NCBI RefSeq assembly: GCF_011386835.1 | Contig: NC_088799.1 | Coordinates: 71,939,302 to 72,003,301, forward strand | DNA from: Chrysemys picta bellii | Lineage: Eukaryota > Chordata > Testudines > Emydidae | Length of the DNA stretch: 64,000 nt | Direction of reading: 5' to 3' | Part shown: piece by piece, positions 1-11,982 of the stretch | Layout of the letters: each line of letters begins with the position of its first letter | How positions within the stretch are numbered: position 1 is the stretch's first letter | Notes under the pieces: generated by a model | What the model was told of the DNA's origin: nothing | Seen by the model: the letters and a program-made list of their open reading frames with translations, nothing else | The model's database searches: none | Position numbers and translations under genes: made by a program

Positions 1-56
1 CTATAATTAAATGAGATACAACATTCTGAAAGCAGCTTTAGGGCCTAATATTTTGT

Positions 57-88
57 GCGCGCGTGTGTGTGTGTGTGTGTGTGTGTGT
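57..88. repeat. (TG)n microsatellite
   Basis: About 14 GT/TG dinucleotides follow a short GCGC start. It is a simple tandem repeat, likely length-polymorphic. Confidence 0.95.
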
Positions 89-979
89 AGGGGGTTCTCA
101 GGTCAACGAGTTTGACAGATTTAACAATGTTTGCTTAAAGGCAAATATAATCAGAATTAACCCCTAATTTCAGTAGACTGTTTTTCTTTTGGATGAGAAA
201 GCAGGAAATTACCATTTTACTGTCTCAAACTGTAGTAAGCCATCATTGATCTTTTTAAAATTAAAGAATATGTTAATGTTCTGGGAAAGTAGAAGCATTT
301 CTTGTGAGATCTCAAACCCTAAACCATATGGGAATACATGTTCCTCACAAAGTTTTACTATACTCAACATGGCAGTGCATTACACATAAGATATGCTCTA
401 ATTCTTACTGGAAACCCCAACAAAAAACTATGGCTAGTTGTTATGCTGCAAAAATCACACAAGACAGGTGTTTGCTTAGACAATGAACCTTCTAAAGGGT
501 TGGAAAAAATGTTCTGCAACCTGCCTATTTTTTCAGTAGAGTGAAGAGGCGGTTGAAATGTGGTGGTGTTGTTTTGTGTTTCCCGACTTAGGAACTTGAA
601 ATGATTAAAAAAAATAAAGTGAGATGCTTGTACTTTGTCGGCAATGTCAATATACAGCAAAATTATCTGATAATGAAGCCCGATTAATTTGTCCCAACAT
701 GTATTAACTGTGCTCTGGCCAAGGAAATAATGACTTGTGGTTATGTGACCCAGTCCCAGATTTTCTGAGGGATGCACAATGCTAATGTGTCTCTTTCCTA
801 CTGTTTCCTGGGCAAAATATGTTCATTGATCTATTTTCCAAAGAATTGCTTTTTTTCAAAAAGTGAACATTGGTAACCAATACTAATTGAATACTGCAAT
901 GTAGTCAACACAACAGCCCAGTATCTATACAATGGAATCTCTGGAAATGTCAGTGCCAAGTCATTCATTGTTCATTTAC
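89..979. other. AT-rich unique DNA, nothing recognised
   Basis: There are frequent stops in all frames and no recognisable repeat or domain. The longest frame, a 137-codon minus-strand frame at 364-777, has no domain, no coding composition and no splice context that I can see. Confidence 0.6.
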
Positions 980-1852
980 TTAAGAACATAAGAACGGCCA
1001 TACTGGGTCAGACCAAAGGTCCATCAAGCCCAGTATTCTGTCCTCTGACAGTGGCCAATCGCAGGTGCCCCAAAGGGAATGAACAGATTGGTTATCATCA
1101 AGTGATCCATGCCCTGTCACCCAATCCCAGCTTCTGGCAAACAGAGGCTAGGGACATCATTCCTGCCCATCCTGGCTAATAGCCATTGATGGACCTATCT
1201 TCCATGAATCTATCTAGCTCCCTTTTGAACCCCATTATAGTACTGGCTTTCACAACACCCTCTGTCAAGGAGTTTCAGAGGTTGACAGTGCGTTGTGTGA
1301 AAAAATACTTTCTTGTGTTTGTTTTAAACCTGCTACCTATTAATTTCATTTGGTGACCCCTTGTTCTTGTATTATGAGAAGGAGTAAATAACACTTCCTT
1401 ATTTACTTTCTCTATACCACTCATGATTTTATAGACCTCTATCATATCCCCCCTTAGTCACCTCATTTCTAAGCTGAAAAGTCCCAGTTTTATTAATCTC
1501 TCCTCATACGGAAGCTGTTCTATATCCCTAATAATTTTTGTTGCCCTTTTTTGCACCTTTTCCAATTCCAATATATCTTTTTTGAGATGGGGCGACCACA
1601 TCTGCATGCAGTGTTCAAGGTGTGGGCATACCATGGATTTATATAGAGGCAATATGATATTTTCTGTCTTATTATCTATCCCTTTCTTGATGATTCCCAA
1701 CATTCTGTTCAATTTTTTGACTGCCGCTACACATTGAGTGGAGGATTTTAGAGAACTATCCACAGTGACTCCAGGATCTCTTTCTTGAGTGGTAACAGCT
1801 AATTTAGACCCCATCATTGTATATGTATAGTTAGGATTATGTTTTCTTAAAG
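980..1852 (-). mobile_element. CR1 LINE 3' fragment (ORF2 C-terminus plus 3' UTR)
   Basis: Read on the minus strand, this is a 5'-truncated CR1 retrotransposon. The ORF2 C-terminal part lies at 1458-1817 and shows the CR1 signature block LYKSMVCPHLEHCMQMWSP followed by an LEKVQKRATK-like stretch. The 3' UTR ends at 980 in the tail motif that reads TAAGAACATAAGAAC on the plus strand. The reverse transcriptase core and endonuclease are missing, as usual for 5'-truncated CR1 copies. The copy is an inactive fossil. The left edge is sharp at the tail; the right edge, where homology fades near 1850, is approximate. Confidence 0.9.
1458..1817 (-). pseudogene. CR1 ORF2 C-terminal remnant
   Basis: A 119-codon open stretch matches the extreme C-terminal region of CR1 ORF2, downstream of the reverse transcriptase fingers and palm. 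It contains the conserved TVDSSLK and PYEERLIKLGLFSLE blocks. In full elements this region follows the RT domain and has no known catalytic residues. It belongs to the truncated LINE at 980-1852 and is not a host gene. The ATG at its start is internal to ORF2 and is not a genuine start. Confidence 0.85.
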
Positions 1853-2399
1853 TATATTCTTGTGCTATAAATGTTCTATACTATTTTTTCATTTGATTTA
1901 TTATAAAAACATGGTCTCCTTTATATTATAATCATATTCCCATTTACCTTCACTATTGTTTTGTAGTAAACATCTGAGTTCAGTTGTAACATAATTCCAG
2001 TTAACCATATGTTTGCATCATAATGATGTTCTAATTGACCTTGATTGTCATCTCACAAGCATTGAGATCAAATAATCCCTGTAGTTTTTCATTGATTTTT
2101 CTAATGGAATCAGGATCTTTCACTTTGCACAGAATTTTCCAGTATGTTAATTTTCTTGAGGAACATAATAGTCTCATTTAGGCTTGATCATGGAGGGACT
2201 TATGCATGTGCTTAGCTCTGTGTGCATGTGCAATTTAACTGATGTCAATGGGACTACTAAGGTTCAAAGTGCGATACATGCTTTGCAAGTCCAAATACTG
2301 GAACTTAATCCCACAAGTCTCCCCTAATGGAAAAATCCTTTAGAATATAATAGGGTTCTATAGAAATTAAGTAGGATCCTATAAAACTTACTCTAAAAA
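1853..2399. other. AT-rich unique DNA with an old palindromic repeat remnant
   Basis: Most of this has no recognisable feature. At about 2180-2290 there is a degraded copy of an old amniote-type repeat. It has the CATGTGCTTA motif, then GATGTCAATGGGACTAC, then a partial reversed motif. Related remnants occur near 58.0-58.4 kb and 62.43-62.52 kb. Confidence 0.4.
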
Positions 2400-2725
2400 C
2401 TTTTGTGTCAGGAATGAAGGCCTATAGCTGGGTCTGCCATCAACTAGCCAACTACAGCTGAAATCCCTAATTGGTCAAATCCCCTAATTGGCTGAGCAGC
2501 ATTGTCAGGAATGATCTTAAGCCCAGCGGTAGCATTTGGCGGGTGGCTGTTCAATGCTTCACCTGTAGTTGCAATTGCTCCTGTGCCTGCCTTATTCCCC
2601 ACCTTGTTCCCAGCCTTGCTCCTACCCTGCTTGGTTCCTGACTCTGACTACTAGGCCTGACCACCACTGCTTCAACCACTAGGGCTGACTGCCTATGCCC
2701 CAGTCCATGATGCTGTGGAACTTAT
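2400..2725. repeat. Possible LTR-like retroelement fragment
   Basis: The composition changes to a C/T-rich block (about 2570-2720) with repeated CCTGAC/CTGACT units, resembling leader regions of reptile LTR elements. The 12-mer tgtcaggaatga occurs at about 2406 and again at about 2503. No clear TG...CA ends or TSD were found, so the class is unresolved. Confidence 0.25.
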
Positions 2726-5700
2726 TAGAGAATTACCGGTATATCCCCTCTAGAATTCTTTAGGCTGCTTTAGATATTCTGTAGAAAGATTAGAATTCTC
2801 CAATAGATTCTATAGGATTCTTCCATAGAGGAGAGATTTTGTGTTAATACTGTACATTAAAAACTAAAATAACATCCCTAACTTTGCACTTATGTAGAGG
2901 AACTGAGCAGTTGTCTTCAGTAGTGAAGAACACAAACAAAAAATGCCTCTCTCACAGATAGGCCCTTATGGATTAGTCTATACATAGAATTTAATACGGT
3001 TAAAGTCAGTCTTCCCAAGAATATTATTTCGGGTGAGTTTGTTCTGAGGAGAGGCTTATGTTATATGTCTCTAGTTGATTCTCAAGATTCTAGCGAGGCA
3101 GTTTGTTACCTCATTTATAGGATGCACCTGTGGGATGCAGATGCTTCTCCCTGCCTTGAAAAGGGTCAGACGAGAAAGGAGTCCTAGGACGCTTAGGAAT
3201 GCAGACAGGAAAAACGCTTATCCTCATGCTGAGTATTCGAGAGAGCAAGCATGCCCATAAGCAAGCTCTATCAAAAGAGAGTAAGTGCACTGTATAGAAG
3301 CTCTCCATTGCTATCATGGTACCTCAGAATGCTGAAAAGGGAAAGCTCCACACAGAGAGAACTAGCAGTGAAACCCATTACAAGCTGTTAATCCACTTAA
3401 CTGTATGCTAGGTTCTTGGGGGATAGAGAGAGAGACATATACATCTCTCAGAAATCTTGTATGCTCTTGAGAGCTCCAAAATATCTGCTTATAGCCTTCT
3501 TCAAAGACTACTCTTGCTAAGCCTATTTATTAAGGTTTGGATGATGTTTCTGTATGATTTTTTTCCCTGTTGGGGATAGTAAAGTTAGCTTTGTGCTGTA
3601 GGCTCTGCGGTTGGCAAGAGTTATAAAGAGAATTTGGACTGAGACGCTGCAGACTTCACTACTGTGCAACATATAGTATAGTCTGCTACAAAATCTCACA
3701 ATTAAATTTGCTCAGATGGGTACACAAGGCAGAGGCTATAGACAGCTGGTAGAAACAACCTTACTTGTTGAATTGTGACCCAGATCTAACAGCTGAAATG
3801 GAAGCCAAGTTCCTGGTTAGCTCATCCTTCCTAAAGGGATCATGCCAATAACTAGAAAGGGACTATAGAACAGATAAGGGACTATAATATACACTTGGGA
3901 TCTGGCGTGCAAAGTGCAGGGCACCAGCTGAGTTGTAACTCATTGATTTGTGTAGGGCACTCGGGTGCATCGGCACTGATGGTGGTACAGATGCTCAGAA
4001 AACAGAATAGATGGATAAAATTGGCATTTTCATTCCACTCTTATTTTAAGTAAATCATTTTGGTAATTGTAGAGCAGGAGGGATTCTGCACTGGCAGCTG
4101 TTGTGTGCAAAGGGAGAAAAGCATATGGGGTGGGTCAGCTCCTTTTCCCAATACAATCCTTTCAAAAACTGCCTGTGACATTGATACTGCACCTAAAAGG
4201 AATTGTCAAAAAACGTCTTCATAATAGGGCTAGCAGACATTTAAAGCAAACAGCAGTGTATCAGTGGAAGCTGATGAGACCTGCAAGGGGTAAGGTAAAA
4301 CAGACAAAGGTGTGCTCCGAGCCAATTTACAGCAGCATGTACCTGATGTAGGGTAGTGTACACACTGCTTACCCTTGAAACCCTCCATGGGTTTCAGTGA
4401 CTCTTATTTGGTCTTTGATTGTGCAAACTTGAGTCTTCCTGGTCTGTAAACCTTCTACGAGTAGATGCCTTGAAGTGCAGAGTTTGAAGGTCAGAGTGAA
4501 AAGGCACTTTCAAGATGAGATTTTCCAAGTTTCACAAGCTCTGTTACACAGATAAAATACTTTTTTGTTCTTCAGTAAAGGTTTTTTTGATATATACAGT
4601 AATACACAATGGGGAAACCAACACACTGAGAATGCTGAGAAACTAAAGTTTAAACCTGGTCTCTTGAGTGCAATAGGCTCTGCATGACAGCTAAGCCCCT
4701 AAGCAAGTTGATCTATTGCTCCAACTTATTCATTAAAACATCCCCCCTCATGACTCCACCCATTCTAATTAAATTGTGCCTATGGCTGCTTTCATTCAGG
4801 ACTGTTAATAAATTCTGTTTTCTTTTTTCTCCTTCACTGTTCTAATTTCTAGTGGAGAAAACCAGGACTCCACGGGCCAATTAATATTAAGTACAAGCAT
4901 AATGGTAATTATCAAGTGCATTTAATTACATCTGTTTTAGTGAATCTCATGATCTTCAAAACAGCAATTTGCACATAATTGCTGACTCTGCTCCTACAAA
5001 ACATGATGACAATTAATTCATCAGAGGAGTCACAATGAGCCTTGTGTAACTTTTTCATACACATCAGCTTTGTGTATATAGCATTAATTAGCCTACTTGA
5101 CAAAGTAGCAAATTAAAATAAAGCACTGATGATAAAATACATGGTAACTTTTGCACCAGAAAGTGTTGAGATGCCCCTTCTCATTTCACTGTAGCTACAA
5201 GGAAAAAAAATGCCATAGATAGGGAATGTCATCCAGTCTGACTGCAGAATGGTTTGCATTAGTTTTAGATTAATAGGTTAAAAATGGAAACCTGCAGCAT
5301 TGTCTGCTCCAGTTTGTTAGAGAAGTTCTTGCACTTTTAAAGCACATGTATAGTATGTGTGAGGAACAGCTCTGTTAGGTAAAACTCAACTACTCTCACC
5401 TGGTGGATGAAGGGCAAATGGGCTAAGGAGGTGAGACCTACCTCTGGTTCAGGGTTGGGGCACAGAACTGGTATTCCAGCCTGTTGGCTGTAGTGTTGGT
5501 GGCATCTCCTGTGTAGTGTATTGAGAATGATGGGTTAATGTAAATGCAGAATAATTTCCTTCTGCTATTTTGCTCCCACTGCAGCTTTCCAGTCTGTTCT
5601 AAGGAGTGGCAGAGACAGTAACACTCTTCTAGGACAATACAGTCAGTGAAGCTTAGGACAAAGGCATGAGAATTGGGCCATTCCGAGAATCATTTGTGCA

Positions 5701-5899
5701 GGGTAAAGGTGTGCTGAGACACTCATGAAAGGCAGACCATGAGCAAAGCAGCCAATGAAACTCAGATCTTAAATGACACGTAGGTCCATGGATAGTCCCT
5801 TCACACCACTGGTGAATTTAAGCCCTCAGCGAGTGATGTATGGGGCACTATCACTGAAATATACTCTAGTACCCATATGCAGAGTGAAAATGACATTTG
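2726..5899. other. Unique AT-rich DNA, no gene seen
   Basis: Only short random frames are present, the longest at 4103-4351 (82 codons) without domain or splice support. No RNA gene or high-confidence repeat is visible. Confidence 0.6.
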
Positions 5900-6860
5900 G
5901 TTCAAATTAATTTGATATTGATCTTTGTATAACCAAGTTACAAAGGGTTCTCACAAAACTGGGTCACTGGACAAGAAAATGGCAAATGAAATTCAGTGCT
6001 GATAAATGCAAAGTAATGCACACTTGAAAACATAACCTTAACTATACATACAAAATGATGGGGTCTAAATGAGCTGTTACCACTCAAGAAAGAGAACTTG
6101 GAGTCATCATGGATAGTTCTCTGAAAACATCTGCTCAATGTGCAGTGGCAGTCAAAAAAGTTAACAGAGTGTTAGTAACCATTAGGAAAGAGATATATAA
6201 TAAGACAGAAAGCATCATAATGCCACTACATAAATCTATGGATTTATGTAGTGGCATTATTATCTTGAATAATGAGTGCAGTCACCAAGTGTCAAGAAAG
6301 ATATTTTAGAATTGGAAAAAGTATAGAGAATGGCAACAAAAATTAAGGGTATGGAACATCTTCCATATGTGGAGAGACTAAAAAGACTGTGACTGTTCAG
6401 TTTAGAAAAGAGACAACCAAGAGGGGAATGTGATAGTGGTCTAAAAATCATGAAGAAAGAAAGTGCATAGGGAAGTGTTATTTATCCCTTCTCATAACAC
6501 GAGAACTAGGGGTCACCCAATGACATTAATAGTCAACAGGTTTAAAACACACATAAAGAAGTACTTCTTCACACAAAACACAGTCAACCTGTGGAACTTG
6601 TTGCTGGGATGTTGTTAAGGCCAAAAGTATATCTAGTTTAGAAAAAGAATTAGATAGGTTCATGGGGGATAGGTCCATCAATGGCTATTAGCCAAGATGG
6701 TCAGGAACGCAACCCCATTCTCTGGGTGTCCCTAAACCTCCAACTGCCAGAAGATGGTACTATATGGTACGGGATGGATCAGTTGCCCTGTTCTGGTAAT
6801 TCCCTCTGCAGCATTTTGCAATCACCACTGTCATAAGACAGGATACTGGATGGGCTAGAT
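5900..6860 (+). mobile_element. CR1 LINE 3' fragment, plus strand
   Basis: This degraded CR1 copy is of the same subfamily as the one at 980-1852. It begins in ORF2 with an AACTGGGTCACTGG-type block. It carries the GATGGGGTCTAAAT and GTCATCATGGATAGTTCTC blocks of the C-terminus, then the 3' UTR with TCCATCAATGGCTATTAGCC. The reading frame is destroyed by stops and indels. The tail reaches GGATACTGGATGGGCTAGAT at 6860, where a MITE interrupts it. Residual tail sequence (TTCTTATGTTCTT) reappears at about 7030-7046. An inverted duplication lies inside it at 6217-6260. Confidence 0.9.
6217..6260. repeat. Perfect 20-bp hairpin inside CR1
   Basis: The 20 bases at 6217-6236 are exactly reverse-complementary to 6241-6260, with a 4-base loop TATG. 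The right arm replaces the expected CR1 ORF2 sequence, whereas the left arm fits the CR1 pattern. This is the mark of a local template-switch mutation after or during insertion. Confidence 0.9.
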
Positions 6861-7020
6861 CAGTGTTTCCCAAACTTGAGACGCTGCTTGTATAGGGAAA
6901 GCCCCTGTCGGCCCGGGCCGGTTTGTTTACATGCCGCATCCGCAGGTTTGGCCAATCACGGCTCCCCCTTGCCACAGTTTGCTGCTCCAGGCCGATGGGA
7001 GCTGCTGGAAGCGGTGGCCA
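6861..7020. mobile_element. hAT-type MITE fragment (CAGTGTTTCCCAAAC end)
   Basis: A GC-rich insert begins with CAGTGTTTCCCAAACTTGAG, a hAT-like terminal sequence, and sits inside the tail of the CR1 at 5900-6860. Related reptile elements are long palindromes. Only one arm is present here, so the copy is truncated or has lost its second arm. It has no coding capacity. Confidence 0.7.
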
Positions 7021-7046
7021 GTACGTATGTTCATTCTTATGTTCTT

Positions 7047-10000
7047 TTAATATAATAATAGCACCACTAAGCACTTATAAACACCAGGTAAATTTACCCC
7101 TTTGGTTCTGTTAGTTGAAGGCAGTGGGACTCAGGTTGTGAGCTGCTGGTTATTCAGGGCACAGAATGCAACCCCTTCTCTTAGGGAGTCAGAAACTATC
7201 TGGCACAGCCTCTGGGTGGAGCCTGGCTAACAGCTAGTTGGGAATTTTATGACTAGATATGTTTTGGTCAAAAAATGTTGATTGCTTAAAACCAAAACTT
7301 TTCATGAGAAAGGCTCAGTTTTATTGAATTTACTGTTTAGAATTTTTTTGAGGAAAAAAAGTTTAGAAATTATTAAAACATATTTCAAAACAAAAGTTCC
7401 AGGTTTCTATTCAAAATTACATTTCATTTAGAAATGTAAGTAAATTTATAGAGGGAAGGAGGAAAACACCCCAGACACCCTTATAATAAAAAGTCAAAAT
7501 TGAAATGAAATGTTTTAATTAAAAAAAAAAGTGAAGTTGTATTGACGTTTGGTTCATGAACGTTTTTGAGATTTTAACTTTATGCCATGAATTGGGATGG
7601 GGAAAAAAAATCACAAAAATGTTCATGGCACAGGAGTACCATTTCCCCCTTAACTCCCTGGGCTGAGAAATTCAATGCTGGTATGTCCTGAAAGAAGTCA
7701 AGCTGTAGAACTTCCAAGGGAAAAGTTTAGTGGTAATGTCCCCCACCTTTCCTCACAAATGAGTGCTTGCTCTGATACAACTGTCACTATAGCCTGAAAT
7801 TTGCCCCACTATCTATTTTTTATAATATAAGATAAGCTCTCTCTGGATGAACTAGGAATTCAGATCGAAAAATTAAAACAATGTATTATCAGACCTATTT
7901 ACAGTGAATACCAGTTGAATGCAGAAATGGGCCTGAATTCTAACGAAGGGGTTTTGAACATCAAAATGTTGGGACTATTAAGATCTACTGGATCCGGATC
8001 TACCTCCTGACTTTTGAAACGGATTCCTGAAAAGGCAAATGTATGTTTGTGTGATTCAGAGACAGAAATTAGACCGTGTGGTCTCCCATGCTGCCACTCA
8101 CCATTGCTGTTTGCTGGAAGAAGGGCCTCAAAGACCTCCGTCTTCATGCTAGGGATGTTCATTGGGCTAATGACTGACCACTATCCATCATTGCCTCTTT
8201 ACGAAGGCTATCAGGTCTCTCTACAGCTGCTGCTAATTCCAGGGGGGGTCTTGCAAGCGTTGATAAGTGGCTCACCCACTCCTCCCCCAGTGGGGCACAA
8301 TCTGTTCTCTGCCTTCACTGTCCCTGGAATCTGCAGATCCTTGCTCAGAGAAAAATTCTAATCATCTAATAAAAGGAAGCTGTAAAGGTTAGAAATGTAG
8401 GTAGAAAATAAGATGGGTTGTGAGTCTTGTTCCCACAAACAACAAGCTGAGATGGTGTCCCTATTTGGGAAGTGTCTTTTTAAAAAGTGCCCAATGAGAT
8501 ACCAAAAGGGCATGGCAAAGGGAAGGTTTAATTAAGTATAAATTGATTGTTGAAAGAGTTTTTGAGGTTAATAATTATGCAAGAGGAAAATCAATGTACA
8601 ATGTAATTAATTTGAAATTACTCAACAAATGCTTTTACATTCCAGCAGCACAAATATAAAATTCTAAGTTTTAAGTAATGGCAAAGAAACACCAATGAAC
8701 TGAATGCATCCAGCACATCCAAACCTTTGAGTGACTTCCCAGATTTCCTACAACCAAATTGCTTACAAAGAGCTGTTAAACTGGGATATCATCCTAGGTT
8801 TTGAACTAGAAAAACTAGGATCCTAGCTCCTGCCTGTTGTGTTGAAGCAATGCACTTTAACAAAAATAAATTAAGGCACACCTATGAAAAACTTTCCCAC
8901 CTTTGGCCTTAATTACAACCTTGTAGAGAGCCCTGATTACTCATGTACAACACTTGAAATGTAGCCAGTTTAATAAAGAAAAGAGGAAAAAGAAGCTTTA
9001 TTGTGTACCTGCCCCAGAGTCCCCATGAACATTATTGAGATTTTATAACCAAAGTTTCTTAGCCACAGAAGAGGGAAAAGTATTTTTAAACCTATGTGGA
9101 AAACCCAGACAAACAGCAGGGGAAACTGACTAACAGACTATGTAGGGTAAAAGGGTGAAAGTGACTCTCTCAATTTTACATAAGTCGCACAATATTTTCT
9201 GTTTTTTTTTAAAGTTCCAGCTCCCAGAGTCAGATGATTATGTTAGACACTTAGCTATCCTTTAAAATAACAGTAAATGCAAAATTCTAGTCTTCATTGT
9301 GGAGAAAAGTTTGACAAAAACTTTAAAAAGCTGAAGTTAAGTAAAAAGAACCAGTATTTCTCATTAAAAACAAACTTACGATTTTTAAACCAATCTCATG
9401 AATTTGGGGGAGCTTGATTCATAGTTTTTGAATGCTTGATGTTGGCAATACTAAACTAGGTAAAACTGCCACAAAGCAAAAAAACTGAAACAATGGAGAT
9501 TCCCACCCAACAAATTCTACCATAGATTTATTATATTGATTATCTGGATTTTTATAGTTTAATAAAAGAACACTTCAGATACAAAGAATCAGATTATATA
9601 AGAACTCTAAATTTTGCATGTGTCATTTTTCACGTGGAAAAAGGTATCTGCACACACAACTCCACTGTTTGTGCACCAACCGCTGAAGTTACATGTGCAA
9701 ATCGATGCACATGAAGTTTTGTAGAACATCTTTGAAAATGTGCCCCCACAATTATTATTAGCACTCTTGGGTAAAAATTTCCTGTAAACTAGATTTCATG
9801 CAAAATGATCTAGCTGCCAATATATTCCCTTTTACCTTTGGGAAAGTTCAAAATCCTTTTTGTAATTCTCAAAAGATAGCTTTTAAGAAAACTGTTTAAT
9901 CAAATATCCCTTGGTCTGATTTAATCTATAAACTGACTTGTTGTAAGTGGAGGAAGCACCTCCTCTTGCAAAGTATTTAGTATCACAAGGGGCAATGATC

Positions 10001-10371
10001 TTTAATTGCCACTCACAAACAATCACACATTTTCCCCCAACACTTATTCCCTTTGCCTTGGTGCCAAGGATACCTGATATGAGATGATTCACAGGATAAC
10101 TACTCTTTCTGTCAGAAATTAAATCCCTTCAGCATTTGGAGAACATTTAACATCCTTTGATAGGCAGCTAATTGCCTTATAATACAGCTCTTTTCTTTAT
10201 TTAATTATATTTGTAAGAAGAATGAACATGCAGTTTAATATCAATGTGTGCACAAATACAGATGCATGGCTCAGTCATGGCTAGTAGGCCTATCTCTGCA
10301 TTAGATGCTGTTCAGAGGCACACCAATCCCAGGAAAACACACCTACTTTTTGTCTGTCCTTAGATTCTGGG
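7047..10371. other. Unique AT-rich DNA, no gene seen
   Basis: No exon, RNA gene or clear repeat is recognised. The frame at 8014-8361 (115 codons) and its shadow at 7899-8162 have no domain. Poly-A and poly-T runs are frequent. Confidence 0.6.
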
Positions 10372-10460
10372 CTCCCTGAGGCAAGAGCCATTCTTTCATT
10401 TCTTCCTGGAAGTACCTAGAACATGATGGGCACTAAGATAATCAAATTACAATCTTGTCT
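10372..10460 (+). repeat. Degraded L2/MIR-like 3' segment
   Basis: The order AGATTCTGGGCTCCCTGAGG, then CTTCCTGGAAGTACCTAGAACATGATGGGCACT, resembles the old L2/CORE-SINE tail consensus (turnover of 'agattgtaagctc...gcctagcacaatggg'). It is too diverged for a firm family call. Confidence 0.3.
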
Positions 10461-10663
10461 TTTTCCTGGAGTTCAGAATTTCCCTGTCATGCATTGTTGA
10501 CAGGAAGTTACTGGCAGTCTCACAAGATAACCTGGCCTTATGAAACTTCTTGCCTCTTTTTCTAATCAAAATACTTTAGCTGAGGTTCAAAGGTGTAGCC
10601 AGTAAAACTGAAAACAAGCTTTTGAGATTCACCCATCACTGACTGCATCCCATTTTGGGAAAT

Positions 10664-10765
10664 AAGGTGAGTGAGGTAATATCTTTTTTGAACCAACTTC
10701 TGTTGGTGGGAAATACAAGCTTTTGGATTTACTCAGAGTTCTTTTTCAGGTCTGGGAAACTAACT
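10664..10765 (-). mobile_element. PLE-type 3' tail fragment
   Basis: The minus strand carries the block GTTGGTTCAAAAAAGATATT and the AAGCTTGTATTTCCCACCAACAG-like stretch. These are typical of short PLE-mobilised 3' ends in reptiles, and the fragment at 17376-17463 is the same kind in the opposite orientation. It is truncated, and its exact ends are uncertain. Confidence 0.55.
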
Positions 10766-10887
10766 CACACTAACACTCCTTTTGGGGAGACTCACTGAAC
10801 TGTTTTTTTGCAGTCCATGAATTTTAATGATAGTACCAAACAGAGGAATGAACTGATTGTATAAAAAATGCTATCTTTGGTTTAACA

Positions 10888-10892
10888 GCATT
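10888..10892. repeat. 5-bp TSD, left (GCATT)
   Basis: GCATT directly precedes the TG of the LTR at 10893 and is repeated at 11978-11982 directly after its CA end. This marks a complete LTR integration unit. Confidence 0.85.
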
Positions 10893-11230
10893 TGTGATAA
10901 ATAGGGTGGGGGAATAGCTTCATTTGATGGACACCCAGCCAGCCAGTTAGGTGTAAAATCCTTTTTGGTAGCTGGTCTTTACTTGCTTTACCTCTAAAGG
11001 GTTAAAAAGTCCCCCAGGTAAAGAAAAAAAAAGTGGGCACCTGACCAAAAGAGCCAGTGAGAAGGCTAGAACTTTCAAATTTGGGAAATAAACTTTCCCT
11101 TTGTCTGTTCTCTCTGGGTTGGAGGGACAGAGCAGCGATGCTGTAAGCAGCTTAAGCCAGGTATTATCATAAATCATCAGATCTTGCCTAGAACTACTTA
11201 TCTGAACTCCAAAAGTGTAAGTAGATCAGA

Positions 11231-11392
11231 ATGTCCGGTGGCACCTTTAAGACTAACGGATGCATGCATCCGACGAAGTGGGCATTCACCTACGAAAGCT
11301 TATGCTCCAATACATCTGTTAGTCTTAAAGGTGCCACAGGACTCCCTGTTGCTTTTTACAGATCCAGACTAACACGGCTACCCCTCTGATAC
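11231..11392. mobile_element. Hairpin PLE fragment nested in the LTR
   Basis: This is a short Penelope-like 3' end in fold-back form. The 30 bases at 11233-11262 are reverse-complementary (about 3 mismatches) to 11313-11342. The centre is the palindrome GATGCATGCATC. The plus copy ends with the terminal motif AGACTAACACGGCTACCCCTC. The 9-bp repeat TAGATCAGA at 11222-11230 and 11393-11401 is the target duplication. It therefore entered the LTR as one inverted unit after the LTR had integrated. Confidence 0.85.
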
Positions 11393-11612
11393 TAGATCAG
11401 ACTGTTTAGCTAGATGTGATTAGGTTTATTTCTGTTTATTTTTTAAGGCTTGTGGATCTCCTCTGTGCTAACCCCTAATGCTTTTGTTTGTTTGTAACCT
11501 TTAAGCTGAACCCCCAAGAAAGCTATTTTGGATGCTTAATTTTTGTAGTTGTTTCTTTTAGGATCTAGCAAAAAGCCTCAGTTCCAGATGTAATTTTTCC
11601 CTTTTTGTTTTT

Positions 11613-11618
11613 AATAAA
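11613..11618 (+). promoter_or_regulatory. LTR polyadenylation signal AATAAA
   Basis: AATAAA lies in a T-rich context within the solo LTR and would mark the end of the R region in the ancestral provirus. In copy 2 the matching place has decayed to AATAATATT. Confidence 0.5.
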
Positions 11619-11982
11619 ATTTACCTTTCTTAAGAACAGGATTGGATTTTTGTGTCCTAAGAGGTTTGTGCATGTTGTTTGATTAGCTGATAGCCACAGC
11701 TAATTTCCTTTGTTTTCTTTCTTAGCTCTTCCCCAAAGGGAGGGGGGGGGCGTGAAAGGGCTTCAGGGTACCAGGAATTCCCAAGTGCTGCTTCCTGGGT
11801 TCAAAGAGGGATTTTTTTTCATTTGGGTGGTTGCAGTGTCTACCAAGCCAAGGTCAGAGAGAAGCTGTAACCTTGGGAGTTTAATACAAGCCAGGAGTGG
11901 CAAGTATTAATTCTTTTAATCTTTGCGGGCCCCCACTTCTGCTCTCGGAGTGACAGAGTGGGGATTCAGCCTTGACAGCATT

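Larger units (their letters stand above)
10893..11977 (+). mobile_element. Solo LTR of an endogenous retrovirus-like element (copy 1)
   Basis: The element runs from TGTGATAAATAG to GCCTTGACA and is bounded by the 5-bp duplication GCATT, so it is a solo LTR left by recombination between two LTRs. It is 1085 bp, or about 914 bp without the nested PLE hairpin and its duplication (11231-11401). A polyadenylation signal AATAAA at 11613-11618 sets the plus orientation. A second copy, at 39997-40803, shares the CACCCAGCCAGCCAG-like start, the GGATTTTTGTGTC block and the same end. There is no coding capacity. The 5-bp TSD fits gypsy, spuma-like or ERV-L-like integrases but does not decide between them. 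Confidence 0.85.

Noticed and set aside
364..777. 137-codon minus-strand frame
   Set aside because: Composition is that of AT-rich non-coding DNA and no motif is visible.
8014..8361. 115-codon plus-strand frame
   Set aside because: No domain, no splice context and an equally long shadow frame on the other strand.
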